From Albugo candida (taxonomy: Eukaryota; Oomycota; Peronosporomycetes; Albuginales): DNA of 64,000 nt. The position numbers and the translations under genes were made by a program. Below the pieces are notes generated by a model, which was not told the DNA's origin, did not search any database, and worked only from the letters and a program-made list of their open reading frames with translations. Below, piece after piece: positions 11,548 to 21,807 of this stretch (position 1 is the stretch's first letter; every line of letters starts with the position of its first letter). The stretch lies in contig JBDOQK010000010.1 in assembly GCA_040437565.1 (NCBI GenBank), positions 496,001 through 560,000 on the forward strand, given 5' to 3'.

Positions 11548-11818
11548 CATCTATAACCTGTAACTTTTTAGGCCTTAGTAAAATCACTACTCTTCACGCA
11601 TAAATCATCGCATCACAAAAACAAAGATTTCATTTGATAGATACAGTCTAGCGTTTCAAAACAAAAGGCTTGAATTTTAAATTGGATGATTTCTGGATCA
11701 TTTACAAGGCTCTAAAAGTTGCCTTGGTTCTCTAGATTTAACTAGTATTTCCTATCGAAGCGTAAAATTGGCCGCCATCAGTGGGCAAATCAGGGTGTAG
11801 GGTTTGAGTACAAGTGTA

Positions 11819-14185
11819 CTATATTATCTTTATATTATACTTACAGCTTGATACAGTGGCTACTAAAGCATTGCTGTCTTTGTGAACTGAGTCTGGAACT
11901 CTTCGATGTGATCGGTACTTTTTCATAGCATATTCCGCGGCTTTTCCAGATAGATCTTTTCGATACACATCCGTATAAAGAAAGCACGTTCTAGCATGGC
12001 GACGGATTGTTGCGAGCGAAACTGAGGCAAGTGCCTTCGGAACTGTCGCGGCCAATCCTATCCATGTGTAATCGAAATTTTTCCTTGCGTATCGTTTTGC
12101 TTCCCCCCAAAAGTTTTCTATAAAATTAAATTCGCAATGGAATTTGGGAAAATATGATGAGATGGCCCGCCGCGGTGATTGTCTCTTCCAACAAACCTTT
12201 TTGAGCTTTAAAGTCTGGCTGGTTCTGAATAAAACTGCGGTCGCAGCAGCTACCTGTCTCACCACATCTACCCCGGCAATCCAGGCGAAGGTTTGTCGTC
12301 CAGAGGTTGCGTTCCTGCAGAACGATCTTTATGCCCTTTGGTTGTCCGGCCAGACATGATCTGCGTGGAATACCATGGATTGCGATGTCCCATCTCCAAA
12401 CATTTCATTCCGCATCACCGGTTGCTTTCCTCCCGGTCCAAGATTCATCCGTTGAGATACCAGAGCATCTTCAGCAAATGCTGCGTGGCTACTCGCATTG
12501 TCGAAATCGAAGAGAGCTTTTGCATCGAGAAACTACGCATCGAAAATGGGAATTGCAGCATGCTTATGAAGGTCTTCCGCAGTCCACCAGCCATCATAGT
12601 TCTTGCCGGGATATGTGATTATGAAGGCCTCTTCTGGAAGATTGCTGTGTTGAAGCTTCTTTTCTTTGCTCAAAGCTAGTCGACCCCCTTGAATAAGACA
12701 GAAAATGTTAACTCTTGATCAAAAAAATGAGCGAAGAAATCTAAAATAATAGACTTACCAACATCAGTTAGGAATTCGCTGACATGTATCGATCTTCCAG
12801 CCCCCTTCTTCCGCAGTGGCTGTTCGCCATCAGGAAGCCATATCTTCTTCTAGCCATCATGGGCGGCAAATTGTCTATCATCATGCGTCAATAGGATGAT
12901 GGCATCTCTGGCAGGCCAAATCTCCGATTCCATTTCCGGCCCAACAAATTCCGGCATAAATGGCTCATAGATTCTCATTTGTTCCAAAAACTGAGTACGA
13001 TATGCCACGACATCTGCTCGTTCATGGCCATCAACGTACATACCTTTCTTCACCTCTGAATAGCGTAGGCCAAGTATCTTCATCCAGAGGATCACAGTGC
13101 TGAGGTGGATAGATGCGGTGGGATCAATTTTTGGAACTATTTGCTCGTTGCCTGGTAAAATCGGTTGGTACTATGCAGAATTTATTGTTTCGAAGGTAAA
13201 GCTGCACATCTGCAATGACATCTTCATCCTCTAATAAACTGATTGTTCTAACATGCTTTCCCTGCTTGCTCTGAGGAATAAAATCACTTTCAAGATATGA
13301 ACGTCCCCAGCCACGAAGCATCTCGGCAAACCAACGCCCTTTTCCATTCGCCACCGCAATTATTTGCGAGGCAGCAACTCTCTATTTTGCAATCACGATA
13401 CACCGTTGATAAATGAATAAAAATCGCGCTAGAGAATGTGCAAATGAATTAACTATTCCTCACTGCCGCAGAGTATAAGCCTGAAGTATCCTGCATCAGA
13501 GGCAAGACGCAGCCGCATAATTTCTTCCTGTGATTCATTTTGTATTCCCAGTTTCACAAGCGCTCTTTGAAGATTATTGTGAGAATAAAGCGATCTTTCA
13601 TCTATCGAGTCCTCGCTTTCAGAGTCTATAGTCTGACGCTGTGTGGCTTTCCACTTGAAGTATGTCTCTAGCTTTCTCGAACCAGTAGCTCCTTTTTATT
13701 GAGCTTCTCTTTTGCGTCGCTTCGTTCTGTCGGAATCTCCAAGGTACCAAGAAGGTCGTTTACAAGCAGACTCAATACTCACAATAATGGTGTCCGTTTG
13801 ATCTTCCTCAAAATCCTCGAATTCAACTTCTAANNNNNNNNNNNNNNNNNNNNNNNNNNNNNNNNNNNNNNNNNNNNNNNNNNNNNNNNNNNNNNNNNNN
13901 NNNNNNNNNNNNNNNNNNNNNNNNNNNNNNNNNGAGCTTCTCTTTTGCGTCGCTTCGTTCTGTCGGAATCTCCAAGGTACCAAGAAGGTCGTTTACAAGC
14001 AGACTCAATACTCACAATAATGGTGTCCGTTTGATCTTCCTCAAAATCCTCGAATTCAACTTCTAAATCCGGCTTTATATCGCTCCTATTTTCGATAGTT
14101 GAACCTGATATATTTCCGGCTTTTTCGTCTCATAAGCAGCCCGCATAGCTTTCATGTGACGTTGCTGTTTTGATGTTCGAGGCAT
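11819..14185 (-). pseudogene. DDE superfamily transposase, broken
   Basis: Transposase pieces read in order on the minus strand. The N-terminus starts at the ATG at 14183-14185 (MPRTSKQQRHMKAMRAAYE). An acidic stretch (EVEFEDFEEDQTD) lies by the gap. GRWFAEMLRGWGRSYLESDF sits at 13.1-13.4 kb. YVDGHERADVVAYRTQFLEQ lies near 13.0 kb. FDFDNASSHAAFAEDAL and GPGGKQPVMRNEMFG lie near 12.4-12.5 kb. The C-terminal EFNFIENFWGEAKRYARKNF and KKYRSHRRVPDS lie at 11.9-12.15 kb. The DNASSH and FIENFW/E motifs are DDE-type catalytic-core motifs known from related fungal and oomycete transposases. The pieces lie in different frames and at least four stops or frame changes interrupt them, including stops near 12.5 and 12.34 kb, so the element is not autonomous. 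Confidence 0.8.
13834..13933. other. Assembly gap (100 N) with 133-bp duplicated flank
   Basis: Sequence 13701-13833 recurs at 13934-14066 on the far side of the gap. The pattern fits two contigs whose ends overlap but were not merged. Confidence 0.9.
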
Positions 14186-14406
14186 GCTGCTTAGATCAAT
14201 GGGCTGGCAGAAAAATAGGAATGTGTTTGTTGTCAAATGAGCAGGATGGTTGGTATCAAGATTAAATGTGATTAGGGAAAAAGCTGTTGGAATGGCATTG
14301 GGGGGGTTGACTTTACGCCAATTGTATCCGTTGACGGTTTATGTTTGATGATTATTCAATTTTGGCCGCAAAAACTAATAATTACAGGTTATAGATGACT
14401 TGCACA

Positions 14407-14483
14407 ATATGTTATTTAAGATAGCCTAGGCAACTAGGGTAGTCCGTTAGTCTGGTCCTAGTAATATAGACACCTTCAACTGA
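14407..14483. repeat. Dispersed ~77-bp repeat, copy 1
   Basis: Starts atatgttatttaagatagcc and ends atagacaccttcaactga. It matches 63662-63739 with about seven substitutions and one indel. It lies only 9 bp outside the right inverted repeat of the DDE transposon. It has a TATA-box-like start. It could be a fragment of a larger dispersed repeat, possibly a long terminal repeat; the family is not identified. Confidence 0.75.
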
Positions 14484-15239
14484 GAACAAAATGGCAATTA
14501 GACAGAAAACATTAACTCTCAACATCGATGATTAAAAAAAGTAGCATTGCGGTCTTTTTCGAAAAAGAATTGAAGAAGTAGCTCGTACAGAACATTTGAT
14601 CTTGCTGGAATCATAACAAGAAAAATTTTGGACACACCCATACAGAAGCTGAAAAGTGACTAATCAATTCGATGCATGATCATCCCTACTTCACTAAGTG
14701 ATGCTGCATGCAGAGAATGCATAGCTATGCACAGTAAATGATTCGCTATTCGAAGCTACCTATTATTATATGTTGACTGAAAACTTTCAGCCGAGTTTCT
14801 CGTATTTCCAGCAATTACGAATCATCCGACATAGTGACTAACTGCCAAAAGAATTTATGCTTGCACGATCGCAGTTCGAATCCGAGCGACTGCCAAATCA
14901 TGGACTCAATATTTCCAAATCAACGCGAGTCGTTGAAAGTGCAACAAAAGACGTATGAGCTAAATGAAGAGCATCAGATCTTTAATGAGAATACGATGGA
15001 TTTGAACAGGATAAGACAGGTACTTGATGTAACTGCATTCGAAAAAACGCATAGGGCTAGTGATGGTTCTGAACCTCCCCACGCTCCCTTCTCTTTCTTA
15101 AACACAAATGCTGCGTGTCAAAAACAACCTTTTTATAAAAGTTACTCTATACACATCCACATACTGGGGATGTATTAGATGCATTCTCAGAAACGTGGGA
15201 GGTGCTCGGCTCATAATTCTTTCGGTTTTGCGGGATGCA
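14484..15239. other. Region without secure gene
   Basis: A plus-strand frame with an ATG at 14900 (MDSIFPNQRESLKVQQKTYE...) stays open to 15178 and could be a 5' exon of the zinc-ribbon candidate downstream. I cannot join it by a canonical intron. Nothing else is recognised. Confidence 0.3.
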
Positions 15240-15799
15240 ATGATTTTAACGTCTGATATCAAAAGAGGATTAAAATGTCCCACGTGCAGTAATATGATGC
15301 TGTTAGAGCCAGAAAGGTGTCGTTAGTATCGTGATGAATCTATCGTGAAATGAAGACATATCCGAAGCCGTCAGGTTATGAAATGCTTCATGAACTGGTG
15401 AACACTTGCATTATACTTATTACATGGCGAGCTGCGATATCATTGCCTACATTGCATGAAAAATGCTTTTTCAACAAAAGAATACCCTTATGTCCTTGCT
15501 AAAACGTCGTCGCTTGTTGACACTTCGAAACCTGGTTCAGAGTTACCAAAATGGTCATTGCAGAATCTTCTAACATGTCATNNNNNNNNNNNNNNNNNNN
15601 NNNNNNNNNNNNNNNNNNNNNNNNNNNNNNNNNNNNNNNNNNNNNNNNNNNNNNNNNNNNNNNNNNNNNNNNNNNNNNNNNGGTGGCTATAATTACTGCT
15701 TCAAAGTAAGATATAGGACGAAAGAGCAATACAATGCTATGTTCTCTAGATCGGAAATCGATATACAAAAGTCGATTACTGCTCATAAAATACCATCCT
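15240..15799 (+). CDS. Candidate zinc-ribbon protein (RNA polymerase small-subunit-like), gapped
   Basis: A possible start at 15240 reads MILTSDIKRGLKCPTCSNMM then LLEPER. A second segment at about 15439-15581 reads ELRYHCLHCMKNAFSTKEYP and stays open into the gap. After the gap, GGYNYCFKVRYRTKEQYNAM runs to a stop near 15799. The CPxC...CxxC spacing and surrounding residues recall the N-terminal zinc ribbon of RPC11/RPA12-type polymerase subunits (CPxCxN...E...R..C..C). I could not find a canonical GT-AG intron joining the two zinc-binding halves, and the gap hides part of the protein. It could equally be another zinc-finger protein or a decaying gene. This is a low-confidence call. Confidence 0.3.
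15582..15681. other. Assembly gap (100 N), no duplicated flank
   Basis: The flanks of this gap show no shared sequence, so the true missing length is unknown. It interrupts the zinc-ribbon candidate. Confidence 0.9.
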
Positions 15800-16047
15800 A
15801 AACCTGAAATAAAACGGAACATGGTCCTGTTATTAACCTCTGCACTTTTGATTCGGATCTTTTGTAAAAAACGCCATTAGAACTTCTCCGGAAGTTTTGC
15901 ATTTGTTGCTACATGCCCTCTGGTTGCTTCGTTGGCTACATGGCAGCACGTTTTGAAGTACTATCTAAAAAATCTCACTGTTGCCGATCTACATGAGAGA
16001 CATGAGCTGTTTACACGTCATTCTCCGACAGACAAGGTTTCATAATG

Positions 16048-16083
16048 AACATGTTCTTAACATGTTCTTAACATGTTCTTAAC
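16048..16083. repeat. Short tandem repeat, 11-bp unit x3
   Basis: Three copies of a unit reading aacatgttctt. No gene overlaps it, and no function is evident. Confidence 0.8.
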
Positions 16084-16153
16084 GGATAGTCTTGTAACGA
16101 CTTCACTTCTCTTTATAGCTTTCGATGCTTGGAATTATATAATTTCCTTGACT

Positions 16154-16435
16154 TCAAAATTCCCAAAGAGATTTGCGTTCTCTGCATCTCTCTGTCTCTG
16201 TGACATTGTGATCAAGACATAAAGAGATCTGTGTCACGAGAAAATTACACAATTCTTCTTCTTGCATACTATACGAGCGTGTATGGTTGAACATCTCCAC
16301 AGCAGTCATCCAGGCCCATGCTTCGTTGGGGTTGGGTAGTAGTCGGATCCTAATTTTCGAGCTGTTAAAATATATAATCTCTACCCACTTTTCTGGTAAA
16401 ATGACGTAATTTTGAATGGAGTGCGATTCAGCCAT
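16154..16435 (-). CDS. Short hypothetical reading frame
   Basis: A 93-residue frame with an ATG at 16433-16435, rich in Glu, Asn and Trp (NPNEAWAWMTAVEMFNHTRS). An overlapping frame upstream (16381-16707, ATG-initiated) is also open. I recognise no family and could not join the two by a normal-sized intron. It may be spurious. Confidence 0.2.
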   Translation of the reverse strand: MAESHSIQNYVILPEKWVEIIYFNSSKIRIRLLPNPNEAWAWMTAVEMFNHTRSYSMQEEELCNFLVTQISLCLDHNVTETERCRERKSLWEF

Positions 16436-16750
16436 CTCGCTCGAGTGAGTACGTGGGCAGCGATAAGGGCCAGATATTGTGACAAGTGTAAGATAGTATG
16501 ATGATTGATGGGAAACAGGCCTGAGGCTATATTGAAGTTGGCAACCGATAGTTTTGAAGAAGATCGTACTTCACACCTATCACTCTCTTCGGTCGACACT
16601 AGTCTAATACCGCCATTTTGTCTAGGTATCATTTCTACTGATTGCTTGATCCGTGCAAGATGCCGAATGCGACACAATGTTGGTATGGTGCATGCTCTAT
16701 TTTTCATTCCATCTTAATAATGTAGCTGAAGTTCCGATCTCATCTGAGCC

Positions 16751-18335
16751 TTATGACCGAGAAATGGTTGTGACGCAATCGCTCGTAGGCACAATAGATT
16801 GGAATGGATCGTGTGTTTCAAAATACGAGTCTCCATACAAATCAGCGATAACAGTTTCAGAGGTGTTGAACCAGAGTTTCCAAGCATGTAGCATCATACG
16901 ACTTGGAGCTTCACTCATAGGGTTTGTATCTCCATATGTGGCATCGCCCAGAATGGGATACCCGATGTGTTTCATGTGAAGGCGAAGTTGGTGCCGTCGA
17001 CCGCTTAACGGACGCAATAAGACCTTTGTGACGGGCTGGGTGTGAAGGTCCCCATGGCCAAGTACATAAGCAATAGTGACCGCAGCCTTTCCACGTTTCT
17101 CCAATATCTCGTTTCTATTGAGCGAAATCTCCATCTCAAAAGAGTTGGGACTCGGCTCATGAATGGGGAAATCTAGAACATATGCCATCCGTTCCTTATC
17201 ACGGAATTCGACTCTCGTGCTGGCTTCGTCCGGGACAGTATCACTATTGTCGGAAAGTTCGTATTTTTTTTCCGAATAAACACGAGCTTGTTCTTGTTCC
17301 TTGTATAATTCAAGTTCCTTTACATAGCGTGCGTGATCGGCTCTGGCCTCATGAAGAAAAGGTTCTTTATCACTTTTGGACATAGTTTTCCAACGCATCG
17401 AGATAATCGCTTCTTCTTCATCCGTAAGTAGATATCCAGGCTGTTTGATACTTTTTACAATTTTCGACTGAGCCATTTGTAGCCAAGTAGGGCCAGGTCG
17501 TGGTCCTTTTGGCAACTGTGATGTTTTCTTGGCTCTTAGAAACGTATATCCGTCGGTTTTCATTCGTCTGTAGAGCACTTCCTGCTTCTCTATATCTTTT
17601 ATCAGCATTTGAAGTTTTGACAGCACACACTTTTGTACAATCGGTCTGCTTTCGGCCACGCTTGTATCAGCCGTTTGGTATTCGTAAGGCGATAAAGGGA
17701 GATGGCCCGAGACAATCGCAAGATATTCTTTCTGCACTTTACGTTCCCGAAATAGTCGACAGCCCAAAGAAGTTGCTCTATCACACAGGCAAGGTCAAAA
17801 GCATATCCAGCAAATCATGTATCAATTATCATACTCTTTTGTGATCCCAACACATAATACGCCTGATGTAGCTATTTACAAGACATTGTAAAAACCTGCA
17901 GACCTTAATTATTTCTTTTCGTGCGTACCAAAGTCAAGCTGATGAATCCATCGGAATTTTGGAATGTCTGGATAATCTCGATGTAGCTGTATAGACACGC
18001 TAGTATTATAATGGGAGTAAAAGTAGCAATAACTTGGCTACCGCTTTCTCGATCGTGGCATCAAAATTTCCATCTAGCCGTTGATCATATCCTTTGTTTA
18101 ATACTATAAGATTCTTCGTTTTTCGGATAACATCCAGCTCCAATGCATTCAAATCAGACGGTCCGCCACGACGTGAGTCACAATTGTAAGTTTGGAGCAC
18201 ATGCTCGAAATCTGAAGCTTTCCTTCGTGGACGACTGAATGGTTTTTCATTGGTTTCAATCGTGCGTGGATGCATTGTTGTTTTCGTACGTTGTAAAATG
18301 ACAATTTGACGCGATTTCCAAAGCAGTCTCTGCAT
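16751..18335 (-). CDS. RluA-type pseudouridine synthase (RPUSD1-like) with inserted HMG box
   Basis: Four exons in matching phase give 471 residues: 18335-18042, 17986-17929, 17871-17835 and 17777-16751. The core motifs are KNLIVLNKGYDQRLDG, then WIHQLDFATSG, whose Asp (about residue 116) is the expected catalytic Asp. Next come LFRERKVQKEYLAIVSG and the C-terminal PVTKVLLRPLSGRRHQLRLH. Between KEYLAI and PVTKV there is an insert of about 200 residues. It holds an HMG-box-like segment at about 219-290 (PRPGPTW, LTDEEEAIISMRWKTMSKSD, then ARYVKELELYKEQ). RluA-family enzymes isomerise uridine to pseudouridine in structured RNA. The HMG box suggests added nucleic-acid binding. The ATG at 18335 lies only 65 bp from the divergent UBAC2-like start. 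The 5' part is repeated at 19285-19908 as an assembly artefact. Confidence 0.85.
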
Positions 18336-18400
18336 TAAGTATTGATGTCCTCCAGTTTTCCGTTAAGTGTTCCAATTGGCTGACGGAGCTACTCGTGAAA
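18336..18400. promoter_or_regulatory. 65-bp divergent intergenic region (shared promoter)
   Basis: The starts of the pseudouridine synthase (minus) and the UBAC2-like gene (plus) are 65 bp apart, so their promoters and 5' leaders must overlap here or lie within the neighbouring exons. I see no unambiguous core-promoter motif. Confidence 0.5.
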
Positions 18401-19184
18401 ATGCATCCCGATCTCAGTGGTTTTTGTGAGTTTTCAACTGCTTGATACAACTTCTCTTTCATCGTACTAGCTTCAACTTTCAATTAGATGGAGCTCCAGT
18501 TACCTATGCTATTTGTGTCGGCGTTGCAGCTACGAGTGCAGCAGCATTTTTTACACTACCAGGACGGAATCTTCTGATAGGTATGCTGCTGGGAGTGTAT
18601 TTCTCGATCCAAAAAAACACAATATTTTTTAGATTGCGAGTCGATCACACGAAATCGGCAATACTGGAGATTAATCACTGGACAATTCGCTTTTGATCAG
18701 TGAGCTTTTCTCTTTTGTTTTTCTCGAATGTTACGCCGCGTATATGCATTGTAGTGGAATCGCGGCATCCTTTGGGCTGTATCTCCTCTACCAATTTCGA
18801 GTACTTGAACGGCAAATGGGATCCCAAAAATTTGGAAGCAATATCCTGTGCATTATCACTTTGAGCAGCTTTTACATGCTTTGCTTATGTCAACTCTGGT
18901 CCAAGAAATATCGGACTTTCGACACTAGTGGAGGTTACATGCTATTTGGCTTCCTGCTATTTCACTATCATCGTAAGTATGCCTGTTCACTGGTCTACTC
19001 TATTTTGACTCTTTCTTCTCCACGCAACACTAGGTTTTATTCCTCGGCTACAGCCCAATGCGTTTACTATTTTCAATGTGAATCTATCCGATAAATCACT
19101 GACGTATATAATGATATTGCTGGTAAGTGATCTACTGCATCAATGAATTTGTTGGTTTGACTGTGCATTACAAGATGCTGGGAC
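18401..19184 (+). other. Redundant 5' copy of the UBAC2-like gene (assembly duplicate)
   Basis: This holds exons 1 to 5 and the first bases of exon 6 of the UBAC2-like gene, then runs into a gap. It is the same sequence as 19974-20757, part of the 1473-bp block 17712-19184 repeated at 19285-20757. Treat it as the same gene, not a paralogue. Confidence 0.85.
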
Positions 19185-19284
19185 NNNNNNNNNNNNNNNN
19201 NNNNNNNNNNNNNNNNNNNNNNNNNNNNNNNNNNNNNNNNNNNNNNNNNNNNNNNNNNNNNNNNNNNNNNNNNNNNNNNNNNNN
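19185..19284. other. Assembly gap (100 N) with 1473-bp duplicated flank
   Basis: 17712-19184 recurs at 19285-20757 with an offset of 1573 and no difference that I noticed, including every reading frame inside. This fits unmerged contig ends. Confidence 0.9.
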
Positions 19285-19908
19285 ACAATCGCAAGATATT
19301 CTTTCTGCACTTTACGTTCCCGAAATAGTCGACAGCCCAAAGAAGTTGCTCTATCACACAGGCAAGGTCAAAAGCATATCCAGCAAATCATGTATCAATT
19401 ATCATACTCTTTTGTGATCCCAACACATAATACGCCTGATGTAGCTATTTACAAGACATTGTAAAAACCTGCAGACCTTAATTATTTCTTTTCGTGCGTA
19501 CCAAAGTCAAGCTGATGAATCCATCGGAATTTTGGAATGTCTGGATAATCTCGATGTAGCTGTATAGACACGCTAGTATTATAATGGGAGTAAAAGTAGC
19601 AATAACTTGGCTACCGCTTTCTCGATCGTGGCATCAAAATTTCCATCTAGCCGTTGATCATATCCTTTGTTTAATACTATAAGATTCTTCGTTTTTCGGA
19701 TAACATCCAGCTCCAATGCATTCAAATCAGACGGTCCGCCACGACGTGAGTCACAATTGTAAGTTTGGAGCACATGCTCGAAATCTGAAGCTTTCCTTCG
19801 TGGACGACTGAATGGTTTTTCATTGGTTTCAATCGTGCGTGGATGCATTGTTGTTTTCGTACGTTGTAAAATGACAATTTGACGCGATTTCCAAAGCAGT
19901 CTCTGCAT
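19285..19908 (-). other. Redundant 5' copy of the pseudouridine synthase gene (assembly duplicate)
   Basis: This repeats the first three exons and the start of exon 4 of the gene at 16751-18335 and is cut by the gap. It should not be counted as a second gene. Confidence 0.85.
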
Positions 19909-19973
19909 TAAGTATTGATGTCCTCCAGTTTTCCGTTAAGTGTTCCAATTGGCTGACGGAGCTACTCGTGAAA

Positions 19974-21350
19974 ATGCATCCCGATCTCAGTGGTTTTTGT
20001 GAGTTTTCAACTGCTTGATACAACTTCTCTTTCATCGTACTAGCTTCAACTTTCAATTAGATGGAGCTCCAGTTACCTATGCTATTTGTGTCGGCGTTGC
20101 AGCTACGAGTGCAGCAGCATTTTTTACACTACCAGGACGGAATCTTCTGATAGGTATGCTGCTGGGAGTGTATTTCTCGATCCAAAAAAACACAATATTT
20201 TTTAGATTGCGAGTCGATCACACGAAATCGGCAATACTGGAGATTAATCACTGGACAATTCGCTTTTGATCAGTGAGCTTTTCTCTTTTGTTTTTCTCGA
20301 ATGTTACGCCGCGTATATGCATTGTAGTGGAATCGCGGCATCCTTTGGGCTGTATCTCCTCTACCAATTTCGAGTACTTGAACGGCAAATGGGATCCCAA
20401 AAATTTGGAAGCAATATCCTGTGCATTATCACTTTGAGCAGCTTTTACATGCTTTGCTTATGTCAACTCTGGTCCAAGAAATATCGGACTTTCGACACTA
20501 GTGGAGGTTACATGCTATTTGGCTTCCTGCTATTTCACTATCATCGTAAGTATGCCTGTTCACTGGTCTACTCTATTTTGACTCTTTCTTCTCCACGCAA
20601 CACTAGGTTTTATTCCTCGGCTACAGCCCAATGCGTTTACTATTTTCAATGTGAATCTATCCGATAAATCACTGACGTATATAATGATATTGCTGGTAAG
20701 TGATCTACTGCATCAATGAATTTGTTGGTTTGACTGTGCATTACAAGATGCTGGGACGTGATGTCCGTACATTACTTCTTTTTGTCCCTGGGTGGTATCT
20801 GGGCCTTTTATGGAGTACGACACGATTGGGGAACATCCGGTTGCCTTGGATGATGACATTCTTTTTCAAAGTAAGGAAACAACTGTGGAGTTTTATTGAT
20901 GGTTAATGTACCACTTGCAGTTATTTCAACCTCTTTTCAGTGTTGTGCCTGCAAGCGCAGTATTGGCCCAACGGCAACGCCGAGCAATGGAAGCCCAACA
21001 GCGAGTGTTTGGGGACCGACTTCCAGCTGCACAGGTTCAAGGCCCACAACATCGCCCGGATGAACGAGTGGGTGTCCCGCAATCTGCGCAAAGCCAGGGA
21101 TATCGAGACCAATTACTTCCAGGTGGCCCGCACGATGGAATGCTTGCTCCTCATTTGGCAGCACGTCCGCCTTCTCAAGAAGCTATACAGCAACTGATGG
21201 TACTGTTTGCATCAAGTGACTGCTAAAAGACAATCTCAAGAGTTATACGTGCAGGCACTAGGTTTTGATCGTGACCGATCTCTCCGGGCTTTACAAATTA
21301 CTGACAATAATGTGGAGGCAGCCGCAAATCGTCTGTTGAATGGGCTGTAA
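19974..21350 (+). CDS. UBAC2: UBAC2-like rhomboid-fold membrane protein with C-terminal UBA
   Basis: Eight exons in matching phase give 327 residues: 19974-19992, 20061-20153, 20206-20272, 20328-20545, 20607-20695, 20748-20870, 20921-21199 and 21255-21350. The start reads MHPDLS followed by DGAPVTYAICVG. UBAC2 landmarks include the family QxWRLI motif (QYWRLITGQF), LYLLYQFRVLERQMGSQKFG, RFIPRLQPNAF and LPWMMTFFFKLFQPLF. The last 35 residues are a UBA domain (MALGFDRDRSLRALQ, then NNVEAAANRLL). UBAC2 is a derlin-related pseudo-rhomboid of the ER membrane that binds ubiquitin and acts in ER-associated degradation and in placing UBXD8. Exon 7 encodes a Gln/Pro/Arg-rich linker in a locally GC-rich stretch. 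It is divergent from the pseudouridine synthase. The orthology is well supported; the exact 5' exon is inferred. Confidence 0.85.
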
Positions 21351-21807
21351 AGTCAGCAAAGTAAAGTCACAAATCGAAAAACTATAATAGATTTTATGAC
21401 TGATTGTTTTCAGATCGTTTCAAACGCTTCGTACAGATTATTAATACAAATTTCAGACTGCTACACAAAGTAAGATTGCTTGCTGCAGGATTCCTGTTAC
21501 ACAGGTGACCGTTGCGGTACACAATGGGCCTACAATCTATTTATACACAATGCCTTTACCGCTTTCCTTTTTCCAATCACTTGATGGCAACATCCATTTG
21601 CGTCTTCGAAATTGCACATGTACTACCGTATGTCACTCTGTATAAGCTCTGTTCCCCTCCCAAGTGTTTGTTACCCACATTTGTCCGTACCTTTGAACAA
21701 GTCAGAAACGTGATCATAGAATCAATCAATTTGACCACAGTCTTATCGGAAGGGCCAAATAGATATTTTAACAATTGACTTGAAAATTGTACAAACCGAA
21801 TACAACT
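21351..21807. other. Intergenic region, UBAC2-like 3' end to kinase start
   Basis: About 460 bp. Short open frames on both strands (plus 21512-21778, minus 21577-21774) have no recognisable domain, and the minus one has no ATG at its 5' end. It should contain the kinase promoter. Confidence 0.4.

Larger units (their letters stand above)
11548..14397 (-). mobile_element. Decayed DDE (IS630/Tc1-like) DNA transposon with 16-bp TIRs
   Basis: The span is bounded by a perfect 16-bp inverted repeat, CATCTATAACCTGTAA at 11548-11563 and its reverse complement at 14382-14397. GGCC-containing stretches follow internally on both sides. The TATA inside the repeat suggests a TA-type target, as in Tc1/mariner relatives, so the true element edge may be a few bases further in. 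The body carries a degenerate transposase on the minus strand. One assembly gap (13834-13933) with a 133-bp duplicated flank lies inside, so the apparent length of ~2.85 kb is inflated by about 233 bp. Confidence 0.7.

Noticed and set aside
12144-12679. Plus-strand open frames of 71-128 codons
   Set aside because: They are antisense shadows of the transposase remnant and lack any domain signal.
12692-14545. Similarity between ~12692-12733 and ~14498-14545 (agacagaaaa..gttaactct, then an A run)
   Set aside because: Only about 22 bp with several mismatches in AT-rich sequence; it cannot be told from chance or an old short repeat.
14860-14895. tRNA-like T-arm (gttcgaatcc followed by gagcgactgcca)
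   Set aside because: The T-stem does not pair, and no acceptor stem or D-arm partner lies within 90 bases upstream.
17712-20757. Tandem duplication of the pseudouridine synthase/UBAC2 promoter region
   Set aside because: The copies appear identical, end exactly at a 100-N gap and follow the pattern at seven other gaps. An assembly artefact is far more likely than a recent duplication.
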